Part shown: one piece after another, positions 1 through 10,145 of the stretch
Position numbering within the stretch: position 1 is the stretch's first letter
Layout: each line of letters starts with the position of its first letter
Assembly: GCA_019137255.1 (NCBI GenBank)
Contig: WPDH01000187.1
Location: forward strand, 186,001-250,000
Length of the DNA: 64,000 nt
From: Corinectria fuckeliana
Taxonomy: Eukaryota > Ascomycota > Sordariomycetes > Hypocreales > Nectriaceae
Direction of reading: 5' to 3'
Notes under the pieces: model-generated
The model's database searches: none
The model's input: the letters and a program-made list of their open reading frames with translations, nothing else
What the model was told of the DNA's origin: nothing
Position numbers and translations under genes: made by a program

Positions 1-2900
1 CAAGAGCCAGAAAGCGGAGGGCAAGGGTAAGTCCAACATGGAGGATCTCCCCAGCCTGGAGCTAGGCCTGGGGGACCTACGCCACCGGTTGAGGAAGCTG
101 CAGTCCAAGCCCAACGAGAAGCCCTTGGACGGCAAGGCCCATTATCTGCTCGCCGCCTCTGGAGTCGACCCTGGTCTTGCTGCCAAGGATCTCGGCATGC
201 TCGATGTCCAGGGTGGACGGGTCGAACAAGCCAACCGTGGCTACGCTCCTAGCGAGGTCGATGTCGAGACATACCTGTCAAATCTCCAAACCAAGACGAC
301 CCTAAGCATGATCGCCGACGGGCTAGAACGATCGGTTCGCGATTTTGACAACTTCCTAGAGGACAACGTCGCCATGGAATGGGACGCTCAGCGCAAGCGT
401 ATCTATCAGCACTTTGGCATCAAGCCTCGCGAGGAGACGGCAGCGCCTGGTCGCGAGTCCCAGAGCGGGTTTGGCCGTTCGAGGAGAAGCAAGGCCCAGG
501 GCTCTGCGCCGCGGGCTGGTAAGAGCAGCGTATTGGGCAAGTCGACGCTCCAACGTTCCGTCATCGGTACCCCTAGCCGGATCGGCGCGCACCAGCAGTC
601 AGACTTTTCCGACGTCGACCGCTCGTCGGAGTCGTCCGTGACCCTTGACCACCGTGTTTCTTCCGATGACCGAGTTCTGCGCGAGAGGCAAGGGCGCCTG
701 TCGGAGAAGATTCGCACTCTCAACACGGCCCGTCTACAAAAGCGCCCCTATCCCATCCTCTCTGAGCTAGCGGCCGTGGAGCAAAAGTCCCACGACCCCC
801 ATGCTCCACACGTCGTCGAGGCGTACTTGGCCGTTATGGAAATTGTTGGCGAGAACCCGGATGCTGAAACGACGCTCAACAGTGCGACAGCCAAGGAGCG
901 AGAATTCGCCAGCATGTATCTGGACGAGAATCCCAACTCGCAAAAGTCAGTGGAGTTGAGAAGACGCATCCTCTCCGGCGCGAACACGTTCCTCGAGAAG
1001 CAGTTCCTCCGCGAGGTCGAGTCGCTCATCGCCAAGCACCCACACGAAGCGAAGCTGGGTGGTCTCCCAGACATCGTCAACAAGATCAAGGCGTATATCC
1101 GCTTGCGGTCTGCGCGCAAGGACCTGGTGCCCGATAACACGGAGCTGCAGCAAGTTCAGGGCGAGTACGTGTGGGCCATTGTCTTCTACCTGCTTCGCTC
1201 GGGACATGTCAGCGAAGCGGCCAAGTACGTCAACGACAACACCAACCAGTTCCGGGGCATCGACCGGACGTTCGCTACCTACCTGAACAACTACGCCGCC
1301 AGCGAGGACCGGCGACTCACTAACAGGAAGCTGCTGGACCGCTGCACCAACGAGTACATCCAGCGCTCACGCAACGCACCCGATAACTCAATTGATCCCT
1401 TCCGCATGGCCTGCTACAAGGTGATAGGACGGATTGAACTGAGCAACCGCAACCTGGAGGGGCTGAATACGGACATCAACGACTGGATCTGGCTTCAGTT
1501 CAACCTGGCGAGGGAGGGTGACAAGACGATTGAGATGGCTGGCGAGTCGTATGGGCTGGCAGAGCTGCAATCGAGTATCCGAGAGATTGGCCTGAAGCAC
1601 TTCCCCAAGGCCAACTCCGAGGACAGCAACGGCAGCTTCGGCATGTTCTTCTATCTGCAGATCCTGTCGGGCATGTTTGAGGATGCCATCGCCTACCTGT
1701 ACCCCTTCTCCTACGTCGATGCCGTGCATTTTGGCCTCGCCCTGGCCTTCTACGGTCTGCTCCGACCCGCCGACGCCGTATCGCCGTCCAACGACCTGCG
1801 CAGCTACAGCACCAAGAACCTGCCTCAGATCAACTTTGGTCGAATGATTGGGTACTACACTCGTGATTTCAGAGCCGCGGACGTGGTATCGGCGGTGGAC
1901 TATCTGACCCTGATCTGCCTGAACCAGGACCTCGGTGGAGAGGCGGGCCAGCGACACGGCAACCTCTGCCACGAGGCGTTGCGGGAGCTGGTACTGGAGA
2001 CGAGGGAGTTTAGCAAATTGATCGGCGACATCCGACCAGACGGACGACGCATTCGCGGCATCGTCGAGGAGCGCGGCCCTCTCATCAGTCTAGATGCGGA
2101 GGACGACTTCGTCAACACGGTGACGCTGCAGGCGGCCAGCTTTGCAGACGAGAATGGGCGGACGACGGACTCGGTGCTGCTATATCACCTAGCGGGCGAG
2201 TACGACACGGTTGTGGCGATTGTCAGCCGAGCCCTCAGCGAGGCCATCTCGCTAGAGATCGGGGAGGATCCCATGCGGCTGATGCCGGTCAAGCCACGCG
2301 CCGGCGATCAGGAGGCCGAGGCGGGCAGCAGCCTGAGCCTGGCATCCATCGACGACCCTGTGGAGCTGGCCAGGACTATGATGACCATGTACGAGCGGGA
2401 CGCCATGTTCTACAGAAGGATCCAGGACCAGAACAAGGTAGCATGCCGAGTGCTGCTAGAGATGAGCACCATCAAGAGCATGGTAGAGGTCGGGCAATGG
2501 GCACAATGCCTAGACGTAAGTTGTGGTTCCAGTCCGGTTCAGACGAAACAGACCTAGTTTGCTAACCCTTGACGACTAGAAAATCCGAGGCCTCGAGATT
2601 CTACCGCTAGATGCCGCGGGCGATGCCAGCATTATCCGCGCCTACGCGTCCAAGTTCTCAGGCTTGTCACAGCCCGTCTCGATCAACGTGCCGAACTTGC
2701 TCATGTGGACCATCATTTGCTGCGTACGGCAAAGGGAGCAGCTCACCAACGGGCAGTTCAGCGGCAACGAGGGCACGCGACGAATGATGGTGGAGCAGCT
2801 GAAGCAGATGACGCTAGACTTGACGACGTACACCAGTCAGCTGCGGTACCGGTTCCCGCCTCACCTCCACGAGGCTCTGGCCAGGGCGTCGGCGGAGTAA
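1..2900 (+). CDS. NIC96: Nucleoporin NIC96/Nup93 family, 5'-partial
   Basis: Linker nucleoporin of the inner ring of the nuclear pore complex; in the family it joins the Nsp1 channel complex to the Nup188/Nup192 scaffold. The frame is open from base 2, passes through an in-frame ATG at 38 and runs to a GTAAGT donor at 2516. A 64-bp intron (2516-2579, branch-like GCTAACCC near 2560) is followed by exon 2, 2580-2900, ending in TAA. About 944 residues are visible. The first ~180 residues are polar and Ser-rich; the rest is the long alpha-helical Nic96 domain, with recognisable stretches such as FGMFFYLQILSGMFEDAIAYL and, in exon 2, KIRGLEILPLD. Because the frame stays open to the window edge and the residues before the ATG at 38 are charged like the sequence after it, the true start is probably upstream. 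Identity is from family resemblance; I am fairly sure of it. Confidence 0.9.
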
Positions 2901-3415
2901 AGCCGCTGTGGGAGAGAAACGAGATGTGGATTTGTACGTATGTTGGTTGTTGACACATGTGTATTGATTAGGTGGCGAGAGCGGCGCCGGAAAGGGAGCC
3001 AAGATAGGACAGACAAGACAAGCAAGCGTAGAGGAGACATCAGAAGGGCCCAGAGAAACCTCGCAAAGGAGGAAATGAGAATTCAAGTCAAGGGCAGCTG
3101 TGGACATAGTACCGGAATACATGTAGTGGACTTCGATTGTGGGATAATATAAGCCCCCTTATGCAAGATTAAGCAGCCAAGAGTAGGCGGCTGATGATAG
3201 TAGGTGGTCTCCGGTTTATGCAGGATCGAAGTATTCTTCTTTGAGATTCGTAGCCGGAGCGACTGTGTCTGTTGGCTGCTGAGGGTAAGTTAGTATGCTG
3301 GTAGCTTTGTTCTAAATGCGGGCGGTAGGCAGAGAGGCTGGGGAACCTAGACCGGGCTATTGCTGGTATCGAGTCAAGAATACCCAAGTATCTTGTTGGT
3401 GGTTTCTCAGTACTA
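2901..3415. other. NIC96 3' flank
   Basis: About 500 bases of ordinary composition between the NIC96 stop codon and the inverted-repeat element. It should hold the NIC96 3' UTR. Short open frames exist on both strands but none looks conserved, and I see no RNA gene. Confidence 0.6.
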
Positions 3416-4216
3416 AGTCCCCCCCCCCACTTATGGACCGCCCCCCCTTCTAGACCACCTTTTCCACCAAAACACCAATACTTTAAAATTCTATATTAAA
3501 TCAGATTAGTTACTAAAAATAGTAAAAAGTTAACTATATATTTTTTAAATATAAAAAAGACTATCTTTAAGATTTTAGGACTTTTTACTTTAGAATAAGC
3601 TAATAATAAGAAAGAGAAAATTAGTTAAGATTTACTAGTAGTTTACTAGTAAGTCTTAACAGAAATTTATTAGTACTAATTTTTAAAAATAGATAATAAA
3701 AATCTTTTAAAAATCTTATAATTTTATACTAAAATCTAGTATTATAAAAGTAGTTTCTTTTTAAAGATAATCTTTAAAATTAAAAAGTTATTAAAGAATA
3801 TCTTTAAAATAATTCTTTAGAAAATAGAATTTAGCTTTTTTTTAAATATAACTTATAATAATTAGAAAAAGATTTATTAGGATTTCTTTTTAGTATTACT
3901 TTTATTCTTAAAAGCTAAAAATATTTTTCTAATATTAAAAAATATTTTTTATTACTTTAAAAACTAACTTTTAAGTTACTTAAGAAATTATATATAAAAT
4001 TTTAATACTTACTTAAGTATTTATTTAAGAGCTAAAAACACTATAAAATCTAACTTTATATATTTCTTTTATAAGATTATATAAAGTTCTAATTAGTTTT
4101 AAATTATTAAGTTATCTTATTAATAGCTTAATTTATTATTAAATCTTTAAATATATGCATTTTGGTGAAAAAGGTGGTCTAGAAGGGGGGGCGGTCCATA
4201 AGTGGGGGGGGGGACT
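3416..4216. mobile_element. Non-autonomous Tc1/Fot1-type element (MITE-like) with ~55-bp TIRs
   Basis: The left end begins AGT followed by ten Cs and then ACTTATGGACCG, seven Cs and TTCTAGACCACC. The right end (about 4159-4216) is its reverse complement, with one mismatch (C to T) in the inner part. The element is flanked by TA on both sides (3414-3415 and 4217-4218), which fits the TA target duplication of Tc1/mariner/pogo transposons such as Fot1. The ~690-bp core is extremely rich in A and T, has almost no C or G runs and has no coding frame, as expected after RIP. Without a transposase frame it is either a MITE or a RIP-destroyed internal deletion derivative. The TIRs and TSD are read directly; the family assignment is inference. 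Confidence 0.8.
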
Positions 4217-4988
4217 TACTTGAGTACTGTCAGATAGACCTACATGCCCTGATAAGCAGGTCCTCTTTTTGGTCAATTCGGATAATCCGACAGGTACCAA
4301 GGTCACTTGACTGACTAGATACCCCACAAAAGGAAAAAAGAGGGGGGACTGCTCCATGACTCGGACACGACCTGGCACCGCCGGGCCTTATGAGTCAACG
4401 CTCCCCCTCCCATAGGCCCCGCCCCGGCCTTGTCCACTTTTCCGCACATCTGCATCCTTGGAACTCCTCTGGCCTTTTTTGTTCCTCTGGGCGAAAGGGG
4501 AAAAACCGCCGTACGACCCCCAACGGAACCGCGTCCGACCACCAGCCAGCCTCTGCTTGATTGCTTGACCCGACCGACCGACCGACCGACCGCGTTTTGC
4601 GCGGCGTGGCATGGCCCCCACTCTGCATCAATCCGGCGCCGGGACCGAGGGAGGCTCCAGGGACCGAGGGCGAGGAACGGCATCGTCGCTGGCAGGGCAG
4701 ACGCGGGAGGGGGCGGAGGAAGCGGCGGCAAACAGCGAGGAGCTCACTGGGACCGCGAGAGACAAGGGGGTCCGGGGCCTCGACCAACCAGTCCCGGTGT
4801 CCGGTGTCCAGTGTCCACCGGAAAATCTCCTCTTCACCACCCACCCACACTTTTCCCTCCACCCAGTCCGGAACTCCGCGCAGCCCACCCACCCGCCGCC
4901 GCCGCCGACGAGCCCCGGGTCGCAGTCCCCCGCCGCCGTCCAGAGCAGCCCCGCCCCGCCGCCCACCCCGGGCGACGACGACGCCTCC
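4217..4988. other. Upstream region of the bZIP gene
   Basis: GC-rich region containing a GACCGACC tandem run near 4569-4592 and many Pro/Arg-coding overlapping frames on both strands, typical of GC-biased noncoding DNA. It probably contains the promoter and 5' UTR of the bZIP gene. A frame continuous with exon 1 extends up to an ATG at 4611, so a longer N-terminus cannot be excluded, but its residues are low-complexity and do not resemble the family. Confidence 0.5.
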
Positions 4989-7098
4989 ATGTCCGGCACC
5001 AAACGGGAGGCCGACGCGCCGACGCCCGGCGCCGACGACTCTGCCGGCAGCGGCTCCCGCAACAACAACAGCAACAAGAAGAAGAAGATGGGGCCCGGCA
5101 GTCGGGGCGTCGCCAACTTGACCCCGGAGCAGCTGGCCAAGAAGCGCGCAAACGGTATGTTGCTTTCCACGCTTTTGTCATATATCACCGTGGCATGGGG
5201 GCGGGATGGCGGGGCTAGCTTGGTGATATATATATATATATATATATATATCATGGACGATTAAGGATAAGCCCCCCCTGGTCGCTTCCACGCGCCTGCT
5301 GTGGGACATATAGTACTCTCGTTAGCTTGACCATCTTGGGCCATTCTTGTCGTTTCTGTGTCATCACCATGTCCCATCGCGTTCTCCAACATCATCCATA
5401 TACGAAACACACCCACCACTAACACCCCCTCCCCAGATCGCGAGGCCCAGCGCGCCATCCGCGAGCGCACAAAGAACCAGATCGAGACCCTGGAGCGCCG
5501 GATCCAGGAGCTCACCAGCCAGCAGCCCTACCAGGAGCTCCAAGCCATCCTGCGTGCCAAGGAGGCCGTCGAGCAGGAAAACGCAGACATCAAACGCCGC
5601 CTCGCCGGCATCGTCGCCATGCTCCAGCCCCTGATCGGTCAAGGTGAGTCCTCGCCCGTCCCTCGCCCGTGGGGGCCTCGTCAACTAACCGAGAGGGCAA
5701 ACAGCCGCGGTTGAGCAAGCGTACATCTCGCCCGCCCAAACGTACGCTCCTCCCGTACATGGCAACCAGCACACCCTGAGCGCCCACAGCAATAACAATA
5801 GCAGCAACGCCGTCTCAACACCCACCAGCGTCCCGTCACCTCCTGATCGTGACCCTTCCTCCTCCGCTCATTCCCACCAGCAGCAACTCTGGGACCAACA
5901 GCACCATGGTGCCGGAGGCGGCCCCGGGCTTGAGAACCAGACCACGCAGCTAGACCAGCAGCGCCACGACTTGCGTCACGGGCTGGAACTCGGCCCGGAA
6001 CGTCTGGGGCTTGATTTCTTGCTCGATCCCACGCAGCGCGTGAACCGCATCCAGAACGGTCTCGAAGGCGCTCAGGACACGTCGTCGTTCCATCACATGC
6101 CCATGAAGCACGACTGGACCGGCTCCCCATCCGAAGGCACCCTGCATAATCGCTCCACGAGCTGGGGGTCTCAGGGGAAATCAGGGCAGCAAATGGCAGA
6201 ACATCACCAGACTTTACGGCCCCAAAGCCATCATCAACAGCTACAACCTCCATCTCACCAATACAGCCAGCATCCGCAACATACTCTCCCCCCTGGCCCA
6301 GAAAGCGTCAGCTCCGGGCTCAGCTCCGGGCTCAGCCCCGGCCCCAGCGCGTGCACTCCCGGCCCCGTGCCGCCCCGGTCCGACCACGGCCTGGCCGACT
6401 ACTCGGCCCCGATCAAGAACTGCGGGCCCACGTGCCCCCTCGACTCCCTCCTCCTCGACTTCCTCAGCGAGCGGCGCCAGCGCGCTGCCGATGGTCTCTC
6501 CGCTCACGAGGTCGTGGGCCCGCGCTATCCGTCCGTCTCCTCCCTCCTCAACCCCGCGCGGAGCGCCTACAGCCACCCGCTCTCCAAGGTCTTCACCGAC
6601 ATCCTCTCGACCTTCCCGGACATCTCCAGCCTCCCCGAGCGCGTCGCCGTCCTCTACGTCATGTTCCTCGTCATGCGCTGGCAGATCGCGCCCACGCAGG
6701 ACAACTACGAGCGCCTGCCGGACTGGATCGCACCGTCCCCCGCGCAGCTCGCCGCGCCCCATCCGGCTTGGATCGACCACGTGCCCTTCCCGCACATGCG
6801 CGACCGTCTCATCCGCGACTACACGCCCACGCTCTACGCCTTCGACAACTTCTTCGTTCCCTTCACCACCACCTTGTCCCTGTCGTGGCCCTACGAGGAC
6901 ACCGATACTCTGCTGCAGAACCCGGACGGCGACGAGCTCATGATCAACCCGGTTTTCGAGCGCCATCTGCGCAACCTGGACAACTGGAAGCTCGGCGACG
7001 CCTTCGCCAAGGCCTTCCCGACGCTGGTTGATACTTTCAACCTTCACGATTCCCGGTCTGCGGTGCCTCCAGCACCACGGTCGGTGGGCAGCCGGTAG
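4989..7098 (+). CDS. bZIP transcription factor with DUF3425 C-terminal domain
   Basis: Predicted DNA-binding regulator acting in the nucleus. Three exons: 4989-5154, 5437-5643 and 5705-7098 (588 residues). Splicing joins LAKKRAN to DREAQRAIRERTKNQIE, which rebuilds a standard fungal bZIP basic region at about residues 50-75; the leucine zipper follows (LERRIQEL... to about residue 110). The middle is Gln/His/Ser/Pro-rich and looks disordered. The C-terminal ~200 residues (SHPLSKVFTDILSTFPDISS, VAVLYVMFLVMRWQIAPTQ, LPDWIAPSPAQL) match the DUF3425 domain found behind this type of bZIP. Intron 1 is 282 bp, long for this window, and carries an (AT)13 tract at 5226-5251; intron 2 is 61 bp. The start at 4989 is chosen because MSGTKREADAPTPG is a typical N-terminus for this family; a start at 4611 is possible. 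The target genes cannot be told from sequence. Confidence 0.87.
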
Positions 7099-7943
7099 AG
7101 AGAGAGAGGCTTTACATCTTGTACTACAATTCACAGTCATTTATACGTATAGGTTTTCGCATAGGCCTTCTCAGCTTGAAAGGCTTCCAGGTCCAACAAC
7201 GAAAGGGTCATGGACGCAATACCACAGGCATCATACAGGCAATTGGGGCGTTCAAAGGGGTGCGACTGGTTTGCTTAATTGGTCATATCTTTCGACACTT
7301 AAATGGTGTCCGACGGGGAATCTGTGTCTTTTTTTATTTAGGAAGTCCCGCGTACACAGGGCTAAACCCGAGTCGTGCTATCTCATAGATGAATGTTACT
7401 ATCTACGTATGCGTTTTTGCAATTCAGTGTATGTCCATGTTAACTCGGATCGGCTTTTCTGCGACAAGAGTCCATGGTACACCGGACATGGTCGAAGCTA
7501 CGTTTGGCAAGGCTCTGCGAACGCTAGGTACCACTTACATACAGGATGCCGTCCGAAAGGTCCGACTCGAAGGGATCTTAGTCGGCGGCGCGACCAACTA
7601 TACCCTGAGTTTTCAAGGCTGGCCGATCCTGGCTGATTCCATCCACGTCCAGCGAGGAAGTTGGTTGAGGACATGTGTGTCCCCGTGGTACTTTACTCTT
7701 TCGGAAAGTAAGGGCCTTGGACTGAACAAGCCACCCCTCATAAAGCTCGCGGAGACAAATGGCTCGAGTGAAGCTAGAAGCTATGTGATGAAGGAAGTAA
7801 GATCATCTCAGAAAGTCGTTGGATCGTATTGAGCAGAAAAGCCTTCCCAGCGTCGAAACAGCATCCACTCCTCCTTCCATCAGGGTATCACTCCCATCAC
7901 CAGCTCCGTCAAAGGCCGGACTACGCCAAACCGCACCGCAAGC
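7099..7943. other. Convergent intergenic region
   Basis: The tail-to-tail gap between the bZIP gene (plus) and the DCAF4-like gene (minus), holding both 3' ends. A 147-codon open frame at 7389-7832 (plus) has no recognisable domain and lies in unremarkable sequence; I do not call it a gene. Confidence 0.5.
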
Positions 7944-9636
7944 TCAAGCTTCATCCTCCCAAGCATCAACGCCGAAAGAAAACTTGCGCAACGACGGCCC
8001 CTCGCCAACAAACAAGCTCGGCAGCCGCTCGTGGGGCATCTGCTGGAACATGAGGGCTTTGAAGGGCGTATCCGAGTGCAGGGCATCCACGGCCGGACTC
8101 CGCAGCTGGCGACCGGAGCGGAGGGAGAACAGCCGGACGGTGCCGTTGTCCTGGGCGGCTGCTACGACGCCGAGGCGAGGGTTGACGTCCCAGCCGATGT
8201 GAAGGTAGGCGTCGTTGCGGTAGTCCGGGAACTTGAGCAACGGCCGTGAGCCGCTAGACCGGCGGTTCAGGAACCGCACGTCGTAAAGAGCCATCGAGTT
8301 CTGCAGGCCGGCAACGAGGACTTGATTAGGGCTGACGCTTCGCAGGTGGGAGATGGAGCTGGGGTGCTTGGCGAAGGTCCACCAAGCCTCTGGCGCGCGG
8401 AGGTCGGAGACCCAGAGACGCGGCTGGCGACCGCCGGCCAGCAGGACGTTATGGTTGCCTTGCTGGAAGTCTTGCGTAAATACTTCCTGCGGGACGGCCA
8501 TGCCCTTGGGGGTGTTCTGGGGCGCTATCCACGACATGGTCTCGTTGGACCGCACCTGTAGCAGGCCGCTGTTGGTGCCCATGACGCAGATGAGATCCGA
8601 CGACGCCGGGCCGGGTGTGCAGCCATGGACGAGCCACTCATCCCGCAGGCCGTGACGTATGGACAATCGCTGGTAATGGTTTGCTTTGCCGGGTTAGCGA
8701 GCGATGCGTTCGGGGGCCGATGCCTTGGTGGGTTCCAGCATACTCTCACCGAGGAGCCAGTGTGGCCTGGCCGGATCATCTGCATCCGACAAGGGCGGCG
8801 AAAAGAAGTACAGCCCGCAACTATGATCCGGCTCGCGAGATGTCAAGAGCATCTTGTGCGAAGGGCGGTGGTACTTGATGGAGGACATCTGAGGGCACCG
8901 AATCATCTCGGTGCGAAAGGACAGCGCCCTACCCGATGCGGCAGGGGCATCTCGAGAGAAGTGAATGCTAGACCTGTCAGCCATGGCTTCGTGTGTCAAA
9001 AAAGGCCTATACTCAACATACCTGTCGTTGTTGTCCGTTGGAATATGGCTTCCTACCAGTGTCTCTTCGTCCAGGGCTAAGGCAAGTCAGCTAGTCTACC
9101 CCGGTTCCATCTCGCTACCAGTGTCTGTATCTAGCACTCACTCGCAAAGGCTGTCCCAAGCCCCGTCTTGGTGTCCTCGGCGCCGACATAGAAGCAGGGC
9201 ATGTTCGCATATCTCGGCCGCGCAAAGCTCGGCGCAAACGACAAGCTGCCCTTGGCCACCACGCCCCTGGCCCACGCGTCCGCAGCAAGATCTGCATCCT
9301 CCACCCGGCCGCGCCCTCGCTCCGCCATGCGACCCAGCCCAATCTCCCGGGCCAGAAGTCCTCCATTCACAGCATCGCGACTGATGGGGTGCCGCTTGAT
9401 GTGGTTTCTCACGAGGTGCTCCCGCTGCCTCGCCGCCTGGATGGTTCGGTCCTGGATTTTGCGCCTCTTGACCGCATCGGAGGAGTAGGCTGCGTTGGCG
9501 GGTGCCGAGTGTGACTTTGCGATCTTGAAGTACTTCCTCTTCTCGGGGTCTGTGTTTTTGCGTTAAACAGCAGGTTCTTCCCCGTGTCGGAGAAGGAATA
9601 CAAACCGAAATAATACCCAGGAATTTCAGGATTCAT
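7944..9636 (-). CDS. WD40-repeat protein, DCAF4-like
   Basis: Probable beta-propeller protein related to DDB1-CUL4-associated factor 4, a substrate receptor family for CRL4 ubiquitin ligases. Five exons on the minus strand: 9636-9606, 9549-9142, 9076-9022, 8973-8750 and 8683-7944, giving 485 residues. The N-terminus, once spliced, reads MNPEIPGYYF then DPEKRKYFKI, the peptide found at the start of this family. A Lys/Arg-rich linker follows (KRRKIQDRTIQAARQREHL). WD-like repeats fill roughly residues 200-480, for example ICVMGTNSGLLQVRS, PRLWVSDLRAP (a DWD-box-like W..DLR), SMALYDVRFLNRR and GTVRLFSLRSGRQL. The introns are 56, 65, 48 and 66 bp; the 48-bp one is short and the exon 3 boundaries are the least certain part. 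The family-level call is good; the substrate is unknown. Confidence 0.82.
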
Positions 9637-10145
9637 CGTAGCACAGCGTCACTGCTCAGCTGCAAGGAAGTAGATGGAAGCTCAGTAGGCCATGGATGTC
9701 AATGACCAAGTATTAAACGTTGGCAATTCACTTCCGCCATGATTCTCTGGGTGTGCATCATCTTGGTATGAAAGCTGAACAGCAGGTAGGTGACGTAAAC
9801 TCAAACTTGAGGAGGCACGTGACCCGGAAATATGTCCACTCGAGCATCAAGAGTGGCAGGTGGCTTCAAAAGCTCATGACAGTAAAACTCCAAGTGGCGA
9901 CAAGAGCAGCACTCGCGTCATATTTAATGGGAAGGCAAGCAAAATCATCACTTCACACATGACATCGAAATATTTTAGTTTACTTTATTCATTAGTCTAG
10001 AAGACAATCTCTAGGGGTATGAAAAGCTTCCGCCTCATCCACTCCAGAGGTGTCGGTACGCGGGTATTGCGATAGAGGTGCAAATTTAGACAAAGCGAAG
10101 TTGAAAAGTCCGGCCGATGGTTTTCCGGATATATACCATCCTTAT
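9637..10145. other. DCAF4-like promoter / pma1 3' flank
   Basis: About 500 bases between the start of the minus-strand WD40 gene and the stop of minus-strand pma1. It should contain the pma1 3' UTR and the WD40-gene promoter. No other gene is seen. Confidence 0.5.

Noticed and set aside
26..31. GTAAGT-like donor inside the first bases of NIC96
   Set aside because: The frame stays open through it and the downstream residues continue the protein-like sequence. Without the upstream sequence an intron cannot be shown.
7389..7832. 147-codon open frame between the bZIP and DCAF4-like genes
   Set aside because: No recognisable domain, sits in a convergent 3' region, and no splice or composition evidence for coding.
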